Shown in pieces: positions 43,525 to 54,432 of a stretch of 64,000 nucleotides of DNA. Both the position numbers and the translations under genes were made by a program. The DNA lies in the NCBI GenBank assembly GCA_037043455.1, contig JAWPHD010007160.1, positions 1 through 64,000 on the forward strand, written 5' to 3'. The notes under the pieces were generated by a model. The model did no database searches, was not told where the DNA came from, and saw only the letters and a program-made list of their open reading frames with translations. How positions within the stretch are numbered: the first letter of the stretch is position 1; each line of letters starts with the position of its first letter. This stretch comes from Cyrtodaria siliqua. Taxonomy: Eukaryota; Mollusca; Bivalvia; Adapedonta; Hiatellidae.

Positions 43525-43895
43525 TGTTTAGGTTAGTCGGATGATATTTTGGCAAATTCCGCCTATTAAGCTTATTGATTGGAATTTAGCGGGATTTAAT
43601 ATTTAAGTCTGATGAGAATGGTACAGTACTGATGGTCAATGTTTAAGATTAACAAATATCTTTAAACCCAGACAAACAGTCATGGAACATGTACCACGGT
43701 TTTGTCTCATACACGTGGGATTCAAAAGTATAATATGACAGATAAAAACAGAACACAACTTAATTTCTTCAAAATACTTATTCAAATGCTTGTTTCATTC
43801 AAGAATTGGTATATTTGTTCAATTCTTTACTTCAGCTCATTAGCAAAAAAATACAAACTCAACAATTCTCAAAAACTATTGTCAAAAATAAAAGC
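43525..43895. repeat. Direct duplication SD1, copy at right of the Polinton
   Basis: Matches 32400-32790 over 'ggcaaattccgcctattaag' to 'gtcaaaaataaaagcat'. Embedded between the two SD2 copies. Confidence 0.9.
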
Positions 43896-43970
43896 ATCTT
43901 ATAGCTTAAATATGGCACTTTTCCAAAGAAAAAAAAAAGTTCTACAACTCAGTTTTACATGTTGCTCTAT

Positions 43971-44400
43971 AACTGAAATATGGTGAAGAGGGCCTCAAGG
44001 AGTATTGGTTATGCCAACCGAGTCATTTTTTAATAATTTATTTATTACTTGGTTGAATAAACCCTATATTCTCTTGCTTTGTGGTAAACACATTAATGTC
44101 TTTTGTTAGGCTAACAGTACCCAGGGCTACACTTTCCAACAAGCATAATATTATGACATCTCAATTATTTCTTATTCAACATTTAATTTAGAGGCTAGAC
44201 TAGCAGTTAATTGATTTTAAATGTATTCTGTAATATTCAATAATTATGCACTATTCATTAATAGCAAGAAACCTAAAATATAAACATATTTAAAGGGAAA
44301 CACAGATTTTTTTTTTTTTTTAAAACATCTGGTGTCTCGTTAGTTTTTCTACATAAGATTCTTATTTTCAATTGTAAATTGTTTCAATGTGGGACCAAAA
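43971..44400. repeat. Tandem segmental duplication SD2, copy 2
   Basis: See copy 1. This copy ends with 'gggaccaaaattcagcctct', which also follows copy 1 at 43481. Confidence 0.9.
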
Positions 44401-45040
44401 TTCAGCCTCTTCCCAAACCTTTATTTTTTCCCTTTTCTGGGGGAAAAAGATCCCAATCTTACATACATTTTAATGAACAATTTTCCTTAAAAACATTCCC
44501 CTAAAATAGAAAAATCACGCTCTTTTGTTCCCCAATTTTGACAGTCTTAGCTTCTTTTTTCCCAAAATCAGCAGGCCTAGGTCTTTTCCCATTGTTTTTT
44601 GAAAAAAAACTCGAATCGAATAATAAAGCGGGGTTGCTAATCTTAATTCTAGAAAAAAACACGTACTTAAAGAACGCCGTGTTTCCCTTCAGTTCTCTGC
44701 GGTTGCATTGCAAGTACAATAACATTTGGCCTACCTTCTTCTATAAGGCCCATAACACCTAAAATGTTGACTTGGATAATGCTGCCTCTGGGGTGTACCT
44801 GTAAAGGGGAGGTAACTCATGTAAACACTGGTTTCGTCTGTATCTACTCGGGAATGAAGCCATTCCTTTATACGTATAATTCAGTGAGACCAATATAATT
44901 CCGGTTTACTTTTTTTTCTAAATCATTTCCAAAGTTCTGTATGAACACTTGAATAGAGTATTGATCTTGAATACATTATGGGAAGTAGTATAATAAAAAT
45001 ATACTAATACATCTCACATGCGGCATTTAATCTATTTAAT
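44401..45040. other. Intronic stretch, nothing recognised
   Basis: Searched on the minus strand for the missing pyrophosphatase exon 5 without success. The opposing open frames at 44501-44762 are mutual shadows. Confidence 0.4.
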
Positions 45041-45046
45041 ACTAGA

Positions 45047-45205
45047 TGCAGGTTACAGAAAGTTGTATTGCCAGTTTTAAGTGTTTATACTCAGTTTGAC
45101 CTACATGTATCTCACATCTGAAAATTAATCTAAAGACAAATAGATGCAGGTTACAGAAAGTTGTAATGCCACATTTAGGTGTTGTACTCTCAGTTTGACC
45201 AATCT
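45047..45205. repeat. Two-copy tandem duplication touching exon 4
   Basis: 'agatgcaggttacagaaagt' to 'ctcagtttgacc' is present at 45047-45106 and 45146-45205, offset 99 bp. The right copy runs across the donor side of pyrophosphatase exon 4. Confidence 0.85.
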
Positions 45206-45276
45206 CACAGACATACGGGGTCATTATCTCCCATTTGTCCAGTGGTGGGATCTTTGCGAGATCCGTCCTCCCATGT
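45200..45276 (-). pseudogene. PPA1: Pyrophosphatase exon 4, with 2-nt deletion at the catalytic motif
   Basis: Reads TWEDGSRKDPTTGQMGDNDP, Val, then the frame is lost. Two bases are missing where the family has the third Asp of GDNDPxD (yeast D120), and CEIG resumes in the shifted frame. The unshifted frame meets TGA three codons on. D115 and D117 equivalents remain. The donor would be GTCAAA, weaker than elsewhere in this gene. The acceptor is ag after 'caatttg'. Length 77 nt, or 79 with the missing bases, which gives the phase required by exon 6 plus a lost exon 5. Confidence 0.85.
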
Positions 45277-45463
45277 CTCAAATTGAACTGTATACCATAA
45301 ACATGAGGTTAAACTGTGCCCCGAGACCACACTACTCTATAGACCATGCACTACCAGGCTTTTGCACTGCTCAGTTATACAAACAGACTCACAAATCTCT
45401 AAAAGGCCTAATTAAATATCAATGATTCAGATATATTTCCCACACACCTACTAATACCAGTAA

Positions 45464-45610
45464 CTCAGCAGGCCATTTAAGAGCATATTCCCACTATCCC
45501 TTAATTCTAAAATCTAATTTCCACCTACTCCTTAATTAACCCCTATCCTTTGATCTCTCTGCCCTATCCCTTAAAACACCAATAAATCGCCAAAATGCAT
45601 TATACCTGTG
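45464..45610. repeat. Dispersed repeat, copy 1
   Basis: 'ggccatttaagagcatattc' through 'gcaaaatgcattatacctgt' type sequence recurs at 57037-57175 with point differences and one short deletion. Confidence 0.85.
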
Positions 45611-45707
45611 TATAAATAGCTCCTTGTAGGCTATAATTCTTCAAACTACTTTCATTTACAGTCAAAATATACTTCAAAAACATACTTGTGAAAGACAAAT
45701 ACCCTGC

Positions 45708-46942
45708 TCAGATATATTTTCAACAGGCCAAGTATCACTGATTCAGATACATTTTCAACAGGCTTAATATCAGTGATTCAGATACATTTCCAACAGGCCT
45801 TGTATCAATGATTCAGATACATATCCAACAGGCTTAATATCAGTGATTCAGATACATTTCCAACAGGCTAAGTATCAGTGATTCAGATACATTTGCAACA
45901 GGCCTAAGATCAATGATTCAGATACATTTCCAACAGGCTAAGTATCAGTGATTCAGATACATTTCTCAGAGGCTTAATATCAGTGATTCAGATACATTTC
46001 CAACAGGCTTAATATCAGTGAATCAGATACATTTCCAACAGGCTAAGTATCAGTGATTCAGCTACAGTTCCAATGGGCTTAATATCAGTGATTCAGATAC
46101 ATTTCCAACAGGCTTAATATTAGTGATTCAGATACATTTCCAACAGGCTAAGTATCATGATTCAGATACATTTCCAACAGGCTTAATATAAGTGATTAAG
46201 ATACATTTCCAACAGGCTAAGCATCAGTGATTCAGATCCATTTTCAACAGAATAAGTATCAGTGATTCAGATACATTTATAACAGGTTTAATATCAGTGA
46301 TTCAGATACATTTCCAACAGGCTTAATATCAGTAATTCAGATACATTTCCAACAGGCTAAGTATCAGTGATTCAGATACATTTCCAACAGCTAAGTATCA
46401 CACAAAAAGGTTTCAAAGGTGTCAGGCATATATTGATAAATTGTTATTTGAATGAATACAATTCAATGATGTTATCCTGTTTTACATACTACAGTGCAGT
46501 GTATTGTTGCTGTTTGTCTCAAAATTTTGGGGAAAGTGGCATTTTGGGCAGGGCAAGTGGTTTCTGGAAATCCATTAGTACATTTTCAAAATATTGCCAG
46601 AGCCCTGTACATTTCCGACAGGCATAGTGTCAGTGATTCAGATTTATTTCCGACAGACTCAATATCTGCGATTCAGATACATTTTCCACAGGCCAAGTAT
46701 CACTGATTCAGATACATTTTCAAAAGGCTAAGTATCACTGATTCAGATACATTTCCAACAGGCCTAGTATCAGTAATTCAAATACATTTCCAACAGGCCA
46801 CGTATCATTCAGTGATTCAGATATATTTCCTACAGGCCAAGTATCATTCAGTGATTCAGATATATTGCCAACAGGCCAAGTATCATCCAGTGATTCAGAT
46901 AAATTTCCAATAGGCCAAGTGTCAGTGATTCAGATACATTTT
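45708..46942. repeat. Minisatellite, unit 33-34 bp, more than 30 copies in two blocks
   Basis: The unit is 'tcagtgattcagatacattt' + 'ccaacaggctaagta' with alternation of 'cttaata' and 'ctaagta' variants. The blocks 45708-46400 and 46612-46942 are separated by about 210 bp of unrelated sequence. The second block has more 'ggccaagtatcattc' variants. Confidence 0.95.
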
Positions 46943-47536
46943 GACTTAATGTGATTTGCTTATTATATCGTAAATGGTTTATTGTTTTCATGGCGTTATC
47001 CAATTAGGACTTTACTGATAATGACCTGTAATACAATTAAAGTTTATTGCTACCAACAGCATGTTTGCAACATGCTAACAATTTGACCTCTAAACAGCAA
47101 ATAGGACCACGCATGAAAATACCTGGACACAATGTGATACAATCAACCTCTGTTCCCACACACCGGACTGACATAATATTTGATCTATTCCAGAATTATA
47201 GAACATTTATAGATATATCACAAACGTTTGTTTACCAATCTCTGCTCGGCCACAGCTGTTGTTTGCTACATTAGCAACTGATTTTATCATTTACTAAAGA
47301 TAGTTTACCATAAGCTTAGTCCACTATTTGCATCATGGACACAAACTTGTACATATACAGATAGGTGGGTGTGCCAGCTGTTGCTAATATCTCCTTTGTA
47401 TAAGCAGTATGAAATTCTTACAACTTTGCCAGTTACTACAAACATGAAATTATATTTAAAGGCCACGAGTCGTGTTAAGTGAAAAATAACTGCAAAATCA
47501 TGTGTGTCACCAAGCTAAATAAAGAAATGAATTTGC
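46943..47536. other. Intron 3 remainder, nothing recognised
   Basis: AT-rich, with no repeat or exon recognised. Confidence 0.4.
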
Positions 47537-47656
47537 CTGTGGTAGAGCACCATAGTTCCAGATGTAGCCGTGGTGGGGAAAAACATTCTTCACAAAACGA
47601 ACAGTACCGTTCTTAATGTCTTGTTTTATTGGGTTCATCTCCTCCTCCTTAGAAAT
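47537..47656 (-). pseudogene. PPA1: Pyrophosphatase exon 3
   Basis: 40 codons, phase 0/0, acceptor tttacctcag. It contains [20 protein letters not shown] and [15 protein letters not shown] in 'TVRFV' and the two Tyr of 'GYIWNYG' correspond to yeast R78, Y89 and Y93. No lesion. The donor is GCAAAT after CAG, so this would be a GC-AG intron. Confidence 0.95.
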
Positions 47657-48519
47657 CTGAGGTAAAAATAAACACAGCAATTATGCTTCTGTAATTGACT
47701 TGCCAATATATGACGATTTTTAACAACTTAAACAGAAAATAAGAAGAAAGTCAGTGTTGGTCAGTTAAAGAACTTGCATATATAAACATTTTAATAATAT
47801 ATAAAAGATTAGATTTGGAATTATTTTTTCTTGACCAGCAAGGGTAGCGTTACAGTTATAAGCAAGACACCTCCACTATCGTGGTGTGGGAATAAATAAC
47901 AGGGATCGAAATTAGCACTAGTACGGTAGCCCGAGGCTAGTAAAAATGCTGCTGGGATACCAAATGTTTTTGTCCGGGTAGTCCGACAGGATACTAAAAC
48001 ATATGTGTTCATATAAGAAAAAGTTATAAATCCATAGGTTGTGTAGTGATCACTTTCTTATCTAATCATTTAAAAACCTGATAGTTCTATAGTTTCAACA
48101 AATGCCTATAAAGCATTATTTTTTTCAGCCACCTTAAGGTGACCCATTTAATCTCCCCGTCTTAGGTGGGACAAGGGTCGGGGAGGGCCACCCCTTGCCT
48201 CACCTTACAATTAAACATGTTATATATCAATGTAATATAAGATAGAGCATACTTTATATCACTATGGATCAATGTAAACCTACTGCATGTTGTAATGTCT
48301 TATATCAATATCAAGTCATGGTAACTGTTGCCCTTAAAGTAACTGAAGAACCCACCACCACCCAGGAAAAACAACAACAACGTATTCTCTCCACCTAGGA
48401 CCATGTTCACTAATCTCTGTGTGAGGGTACCTGTATAATTTCTTATTACATTGTACTTTAGCTGCCAGTTGCCTTAATTGACAACTGTATTTTTTTTCTT
48501 ATGCAGATATCTCTTTAAA
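47657..48519. other. Intron 2, right part, nothing firm
   Basis: A short block at 47890-48010 and a GC-richer one at 48125-48205 ('accttaaggtgacccattta') look like old repeat fragments. No family named. Confidence 0.35.
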
Positions 48520-48529
48520 CATTTATTTA

Positions 48530-49645
48530 ATAACATTTGCATATTCCTTCCAATGTTTTTCAAATGATTTTTTTTTATTATTACCTACAAAAATGCATTC
48601 AAGACAGGCATATGATTTCTTAATTATATTCTTCAGGGCTTCTATGTTTAACGGACTTTCCAAACGCTTGGCCGAAAATATTTAGTATTTAGTTTCAAGT
48701 ATTATTTGTAGTTCTGTTTTAGATAATTTATTTCCAATATTAAATATAATTGATTCCTCTACAAGTTTAATTTCAATGTTTCTTGAAGACAGCAACATTT
48801 TAAGTTTGTTAAGAAGTGTGTTTCGGGACATGACCATAGCATATGATCATGATCGCAATATTTACAAGTGGGACTGTCTGCGATATTAATCTTATGTAAA
48901 AATCTTCTTGTTGGGAGAATTCTATGGTTAATTCGTATTTGAAACCATTGAAATAGTGTATTTTTTTGTGCATTTGAATGGTGCTGTATATATTTCTTCC
49001 CAAGTGTCCTCCTCTATAGTATACATGTCTTCCCATTTTGTCTTTGAAGTTGGTTTACTGGGGTTTTGTTGAGGATATTATAAAGGTCTTGAGATCCTTT
49101 TTATTTTTTATAAATACGTAAATGTTAAATGGTATTACTGGATATATTAACTTTTTTGTACTGTTTTTAATATTAAATTTATTTGCGAAAGATGTTGTAG
49201 CAGCAATTATGCTATTTTCTATCGCTGATTTTGCATAGAGTTTTCCAAGATTTATAATATCTTTTTATTTTATAGTATGTTTTATTGCATGCTGCCATTC
49301 TCCACCTTTAAGAGAGAGTCCTCTTATCCGTGTCGATTTTAATCGATTTATAAATGTTTTAAGGTTTATCATTTTTAGTCCACACTCATTATATTGTTTA
49401 ATCATTATACTACTTTTTATTTTAGCTGGTCCTTTACATAAAAAGTCATAAAGCATGTCATTGATTTTTTTGATAATAGAATCTCCTGGGTTTGGAATTG
49501 AAATAAATAAATGGTTAAGAGTTGGTATCAATATAGATTTAATCACTGTTATCTTGCCTGATGGACTTAAATATCTACGTTTCCAAAGTTTAATAAGATT
49601 CTGAATCTTTAATATTCTATCATGATAGTTAATATCTATTATCAT
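48530..49645 (-). pseudogene. LINE C-terminal domain
   Basis: 'RYLSPSGKITVIKSILIPTL', 'NHLFISIPNP' and 'NECGLKMINLKTFINRLKST' come from one open piece (49265-49645). Further on, broken pieces such as 'WFQIRINHRILPTRRFL' and a Cys/His word near 48850 fit the C-terminal region of L1/Tx1-type ORF2. Confidence 0.75.
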
Positions 49646-49809
49646 GTCAAGATCAACATTAAAATGAATACCTACTAATTTAAATTGATTGCTTCCCCAA
49701 GATAGCTTCCATCTTGTCTTGATGGAGTCATTACTATATTTTTTTGTTCCAATCCATACTACCTGCGTTTTATCAAAGTTTACTTTAAGGCCTGAGATTT
49801 TTGAGATAA

Positions 49810-50740
49810 TTAATTTAGTGTTTCATTAAGAGATGTTTCTGAGCCGTCAAGGATAGCTGAAGTGTCATCCGCAAACTGAGATAATTTGTACTCATGATTG
49901 TTAATTATTAATTTTCCTGTTGTTCCGTATTTTAATTGCCAAGATTTCTGCGCAAAGAATAAAAATATACGGTGATAATGGATCGCCTTATCGGCAGCCC
50001 CTGCCGATGTTAGAAAAGGATGATAAGTTACCAGCCTGGTTAACCGATAGATTGGCATTATTATATAATACTTTTACCCAAGAGATAATTGACGCCCCGA
50101 ATTTAAAGAACTTTAGAACATTAAAGATAAATACCTATGAGAACGAATCAAATGCTTTTTCAAAATCGCAATGAACCATGATTGACTTTCATGAATGATC
50201 TTATGTAAAACTGATTTAAATCCATTTGCTATTGCACTGAAGCAATCTTATAAACGCAATTTAATAAAGATATTGGACGGTAATTTTTTAGAAATCTTCT
50301 AGGTTTATTATCTTTAGGGATAAGCGTAATAATGCCTTCTTTTTGAGTTTCTGACAATTCACCATTTAGATATCCGTAGTTTATTGCCCTAACAACAAAA
50401 TGACCTAGGTCTTTCAAAAACACTTTAAAAAAATCTGCACCGAATCCGTCATTTCCGGGTGAACGATTATTTTACATTGTAGACTTGTTTATGTCAAAAT
50501 TCCTTCTAATGGTAATTTAGGTGTATTCAGTCCTGAAAATTCTTTGTTTAAATCAACATCTTGTAGTTCATCTTCTCTACTGGAGTACAATTTTTCATAA
50601 AAGAGTTTAGTTTCCTGTAAAATTGCCTTCTGGTCCGTTGTTATTTTGCCATCAGGTTTTTCAATTTTTGGAATGATTTTACTTGTGTAATTGTACGATT
50701 CTAAATTACCAAAAAAACTGAGTGTGTTTTTCTCCATCTT
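49810..50740 (-). pseudogene. LINE reverse transcriptase domain
   Basis: Pieces in order on the minus strand: 'ETKLFYEKLYSSRED' (50737 piece), 'EGIITLIPKDNKPRRFLKNY' and RPISLLNC, 'GDPLSPYIFILCAEILA' (about 49920-49990, frame-shifted), and 'KLSQFADDTSAILDG' with the catalytic FADD box (about 49840). Stops and shifts separate the pieces. Confidence 0.9.
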
Positions 50741-51046
50741 CTATAAACTGGGCACGTGATCTACTTAAGTAGCCATTCATCTTTTGTTTATGATATAATA
50801 ATAATTCTTCGTTCAATTGTTCAAGATGTGGTACATTATCAGGGATGAGATAATGTTCTAATTGTTTTATTTATTTATAAGATCATTTTCTTGTTTTTCA
50901 TTTAACTTCTTTTTATAACTAGCGTATGATATTGATTTACCTCTTAATTCCATCAATAATGTGTCTAAAAATAATTGATCATTAATTGTTAATTGTATTT
51001 CTTTTTTAGATTAGGGACATTGCTAATATTTTCAATATTATAAACA

Positions 51047-51877
51047 GGTATGGCATATTGTATTTTAATTTCTTTAATTTTATTGTTTATTATATTCAAG
51101 TAGTCTACGTCAGTTAGTAGGGAATTGTTGTGTTTCCAAAGTGGCTTACCCTTAATAAATTCTGTAAGTTACAGTTTAAAATAGTAGTCGAGGGATCTGA
51201 CCTGTAACTAGATGCAATGGTACATTTAATAACTGATGCCAAAAGGTTTTCTGACACTAAGAAGAAATCGAGTCTAGCCTGTTTTAATGGTGTTTTCTTA
51301 CGCCAAGTGTATCTTTTAGTATGGGGATAACATTCTCTAAATGGGTCTATAAGATTATAGCACGTATTATTTCAATCACTTTTTCACGGGCATTTTTATT
51401 GTTGATATTTTTGTAATTATAGTAATCTAATTTTGTGTCTTGGACCAAGTTAAAATCGCCACATAAGAACATATCCTTATTATTCATGGTCTCTGCTCCT
51501 GCCATAATCCTATCAAAAAAAGAAGGTGAGTCAGTGTTTGGTCGATACAATGAAATAAGGGTTAATCTCTTGTTTTCAACAGTTAAATCTACAGTTATAA
51601 AGTTTCCCTCAGGGTCAGCTATGTGCTTATGTATTGTATATTCTATATCTTTACTAAATAAAAGTGCTACCCCTCGGGCATTAGACTTTCCGGAACTGAA
51701 TAAACAATCATTACCCCATTCTGCTCGGATAAATTTCTCAGTGCTTGATGTTGAATGAACATCTTGTAAACAAAATATATGACACTTTTTAGATTTTATG
51801 TAATTAAAAACATCCAGACGCTTCTCAGCTAAACCAAGGCCCTGGCAGTTAACAGAAATAATTTTTACCTCAGTCAT
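51047..51877 (-). pseudogene. LINE endonuclease domain
   Basis: MTEVKIISVNCQGLG at the start (51877), 'HIFCLQDVHS', 'ARGVALLFSKDIEY', 'LTLISLYRPNTDSPSFF' and 'FLCGDFNLVQD' are the ordered motifs of AP-like endonucleases. The open frame ends at 51347. 'YTWRKKTPLKQARLDFFLVS' continues in another frame to about 51200. Confidence 0.9.
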
Positions 51878-51880
51878 TTA

Positions 51881-52534
51881 ATATACAAAAGGATAATTAG
51901 TGAACATGACCAGGTGGGAGAGAATACATAAAACAATGGAAAATAGAAATCTGCATACAGAACCGAAAAACAATTCTGCATGTTTTTTTGAAAAAGGCAA
52001 CTAAATCACACAATTTGGCTATAACATATTAAACATTGATTTTTAAAAGTCTTTTGAGTAAAATTATTTGACCAGAAATCTTTTCTTTTTATTTAAATCC
52101 TTTTTTTTATCTGATCTAGAAGTAAGTTATTACTTGTGATGTCTATGTAACTGAATATACTTTTAAACAAGTTTAAAAAAACCACATACAGAAAAACTAT
52201 CTCTTGATAACATATATAAAGCATTATTAACGATTGCCTCAGTAATCATTACTAATCAAACTTAGTGATTTTCGTAATTATGTTAGCAAAGTCTTAATCG
52301 AGATGCTGTTCTGTTGTTGAATAACATTGCATGCATAATATATGTCACTATACCTTCAAAATGCATTTAACACTCCTGAAAAGAAACTAAAACTCAAAAC
52401 AGAATTTTCTTTTGAATATTATATTAAGCTGGTAATTTAGGTCTAGTGATTTTACCCAACTAATAGTTTGGTGGTCAAGTGAACTAAAAATGTTGGTTTC
52501 TAGCCCTGAATAAGTACTTAGGCCAAAAAAAATA
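51881..52534. other. Intron 1, nothing recognised
   Basis: AT-rich. May include LINE 5' sequence, but no ORF1 motif was seen. Confidence 0.35.
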
Positions 52535-52835
52535 TACCTGTGTTTCCGATGGCTCGACCGACCCTATTTTAAGGGGCCGACCCTAAAACTTTTTATGAAA
52601 AAAAAATAGATTTTTTTTTTTTAAAATTTGTTCTGAACAATGATTTATCACAATATATCGAGGTAAACTGACATCACAGAGAAACTGTCAGTTGCATCAT
52701 CAACTTGTATGGGGTTTAAGTGATAAATACATGTAGAATCTCACAATATCTTGCTCCAAAAAAAAAAAAAAAAAAAAAATGCCTACCGACCTACCCTATC
52801 TTTATAGAGCATGCAATAGGAAACACACCTATTTT
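52535..52835. mobile_element. MITE of the gtgtttcc family, copy 2
   Basis: Left end 'atacctgtgtttccgatggc', right end 'gcaataggaaacacacctat', roughly inverted. Inside are 'gaccgaccctattttaaggg', 'aactgacatcacagagaaac' and 'cctaccgacctaccctatct'. Shares blocks with 55918-56335 and 30254-30553. Confidence 0.7.
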
Positions 52836-52923
52836 TTTTTTTTGCCTTATTGTGAAAATTGCAGAGATTCAAGAGACAATTTGCTACGTACAACTAGGAT
52901 ATGGACCATTTACCTGTTTTGTT

Positions 52924-53468
52924 CCTATTAATTATTAGTACAATTTACATAATTTGCTCGGTCAAATGTTCAGCCTAAAGATGCCGTTATCAAGATTCGC
53001 ATATCAGTCAGTGCTTTTTCCCCTTATAGAAATGGTACCGAAACAACGGTACCATTCCCAATGGCAAAAAGTATGTGTTTTTTCCCAAACTGGAGTGAAA
53101 AAAATCCCCCCACACCTAAAAAATTCATATATTTTAGAGCCTTAGTCTCTGGTAGCTTTAAACAGAAAAACAGGGAAACTGAGAATATTAAATGGTAATG
53201 TATTTTCGAAGTATTTAGGCATACAATATTGGTTTCATTTGATAGTAAAAAATACCAATTTAAGGCAAAACAACACCAGTTTTCCCAGTTGGATGGGTAC
53301 CGTTACCATTCCCAAAAGAGTGAAACAAATCTCTGACTGTAGCCGGTGTTATGCGAATCTTGATAAAGGCCTCTTTAGGCCAATCATATGACAGAGCAAA
53401 TTATGTAAATAGCATAGAACAAACTATTCCCTTTTGGAATAATCTAGAATATTACAATAATTAATAGT
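52924..53468. mobile_element. Fold-back element with about 120-bp imperfect inverted arms
   Basis: The left arm 'ctattaattatta' ... 'tttacataatttgctcgg' ... 'tatcaagattcgcat' pairs with the right arm 'atgcgaatcttgata' ... 'gagcaaattatgtaaat' ... 'aataattaatag'. The inner arms add 'aatggtaccg' and 'cggtaccatt' words. The central 230 bp is non-coding. Confidence 0.75.
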
Positions 53469-53909
53469 TACAGTGAAACCTGCTATATCCGACATGACTC
53501 GGATAATATAGGTTGTAAGTAAGCCAAAAGCTGAGTAGATTATGAACACATACAAGTTATATAAAATATTAAATTAAACTATTGAACGTTAATTATCATA
53601 AAATATTTAAAAAAATATATTACAAGATATATATTATACACAAAGTTTTAATATATATATATAAAATAAAATGTCAACAAATTAAATACACAGTGAATAA
53701 TGATTTTAAAAGGATTACACGTACATGAACAGTGCATTTTTTTACGTAAAATGCTGGAATTTAATCATTAATTTAGTAACTAGCTTCATTTTGCTTTCTA
53801 GTGTCAAAATAATCCGTCACTTTTTGGTGATGGTGAATGATCAATAAATGTATACAGATAGAAGAAAACTGACAGGAAAATATATTCAGTGTGTGCATCT
53901 GGGGATTAC

Positions 53910-54028
53910 CTCCATTTAGTGGTTGGTCCACCTTGGTATCTCCACCACCATGTTGCAAATTGTGTTGACTTCGTCTGCATACAGTGGTATGTCGTGGAAT
54001 GGAGAGATAGGATTGTGATGTATATCAG
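53910..54028 (-). pseudogene. PPA1: Pyrophosphatase exon 2, with in-frame stop
   Basis: Acceptor gcaatttcag, donor GTAATC. It starts in phase 1 and reads [35 protein letters not shown], His, stop (53916-53918), Met, Glu. The family has 'PRWTNAKxE', so the stop replaces the Lys equivalent to yeast K56 and the preceding Ala is changed. The Glu (E58) remains. Everything else in the exon is conserved, so the lesion is recent or an error. Confidence 0.9.
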
Positions 54029-54432
54029 CTGAAATTGCAAAATCTGGCAAAAATATAGGCTGAACCAGTGCATAAGATTTTCACAGTATCACTCTAGTTG
54101 GATTTTCAAATAATAACTTTGGATATGAAAATATAAGTACTTCAGGGGCCATATTCATAAAACATGTTAGTGAAAACATAGGATTTACTATTAAAAAATA
54201 ACCATTATTTAAGTCCAGTACACGTATGTATTGTAAAAAATACTTTTACTGGAAACTTTAGACATATTTTAAGGTTTGGTTTATTTACATGGTTTTATTT
54301 GTTTACTAAGTACAAATCAACTAAAATGATTTACGAATGGTTCAAGGGAATATTCAAGGGAAAGTGATATTTAGGAGGACTGCAGGGTTCTCAAGTGACA
54401 CCCACACATGCGTTTTGATGCATGGAAATTTA
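54029..54432. other. Intron 1 stretch, nothing firm
   Basis: 'ggggccatattcataaaaca' near 54146 is a word I associate with bivalve DNA-transposon remnants. No boundaries resolved. Confidence 0.35.

Larger units (their letters stand above)
48520..51880 (-). mobile_element. Tx1/L1-like LINE, ORF2 region, inactive
   Basis: On the minus strand an AP-type endonuclease, reverse transcriptase and C-terminal domain follow in order over 3.3 kb, all with frame changes and stops. No ORF1 or poly-A tail was recognised. The endonuclease start is at 51877 and coding similarity fades near 48530. It lies in pyrophosphatase intron 2, same strand as the gene. Confidence 0.85.

Noticed and set aside
49920..50174. 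84-residue plus-strand open frame
   Set aside because: Antisense to the LINE reverse transcriptase, whose motifs are clear on the minus strand.
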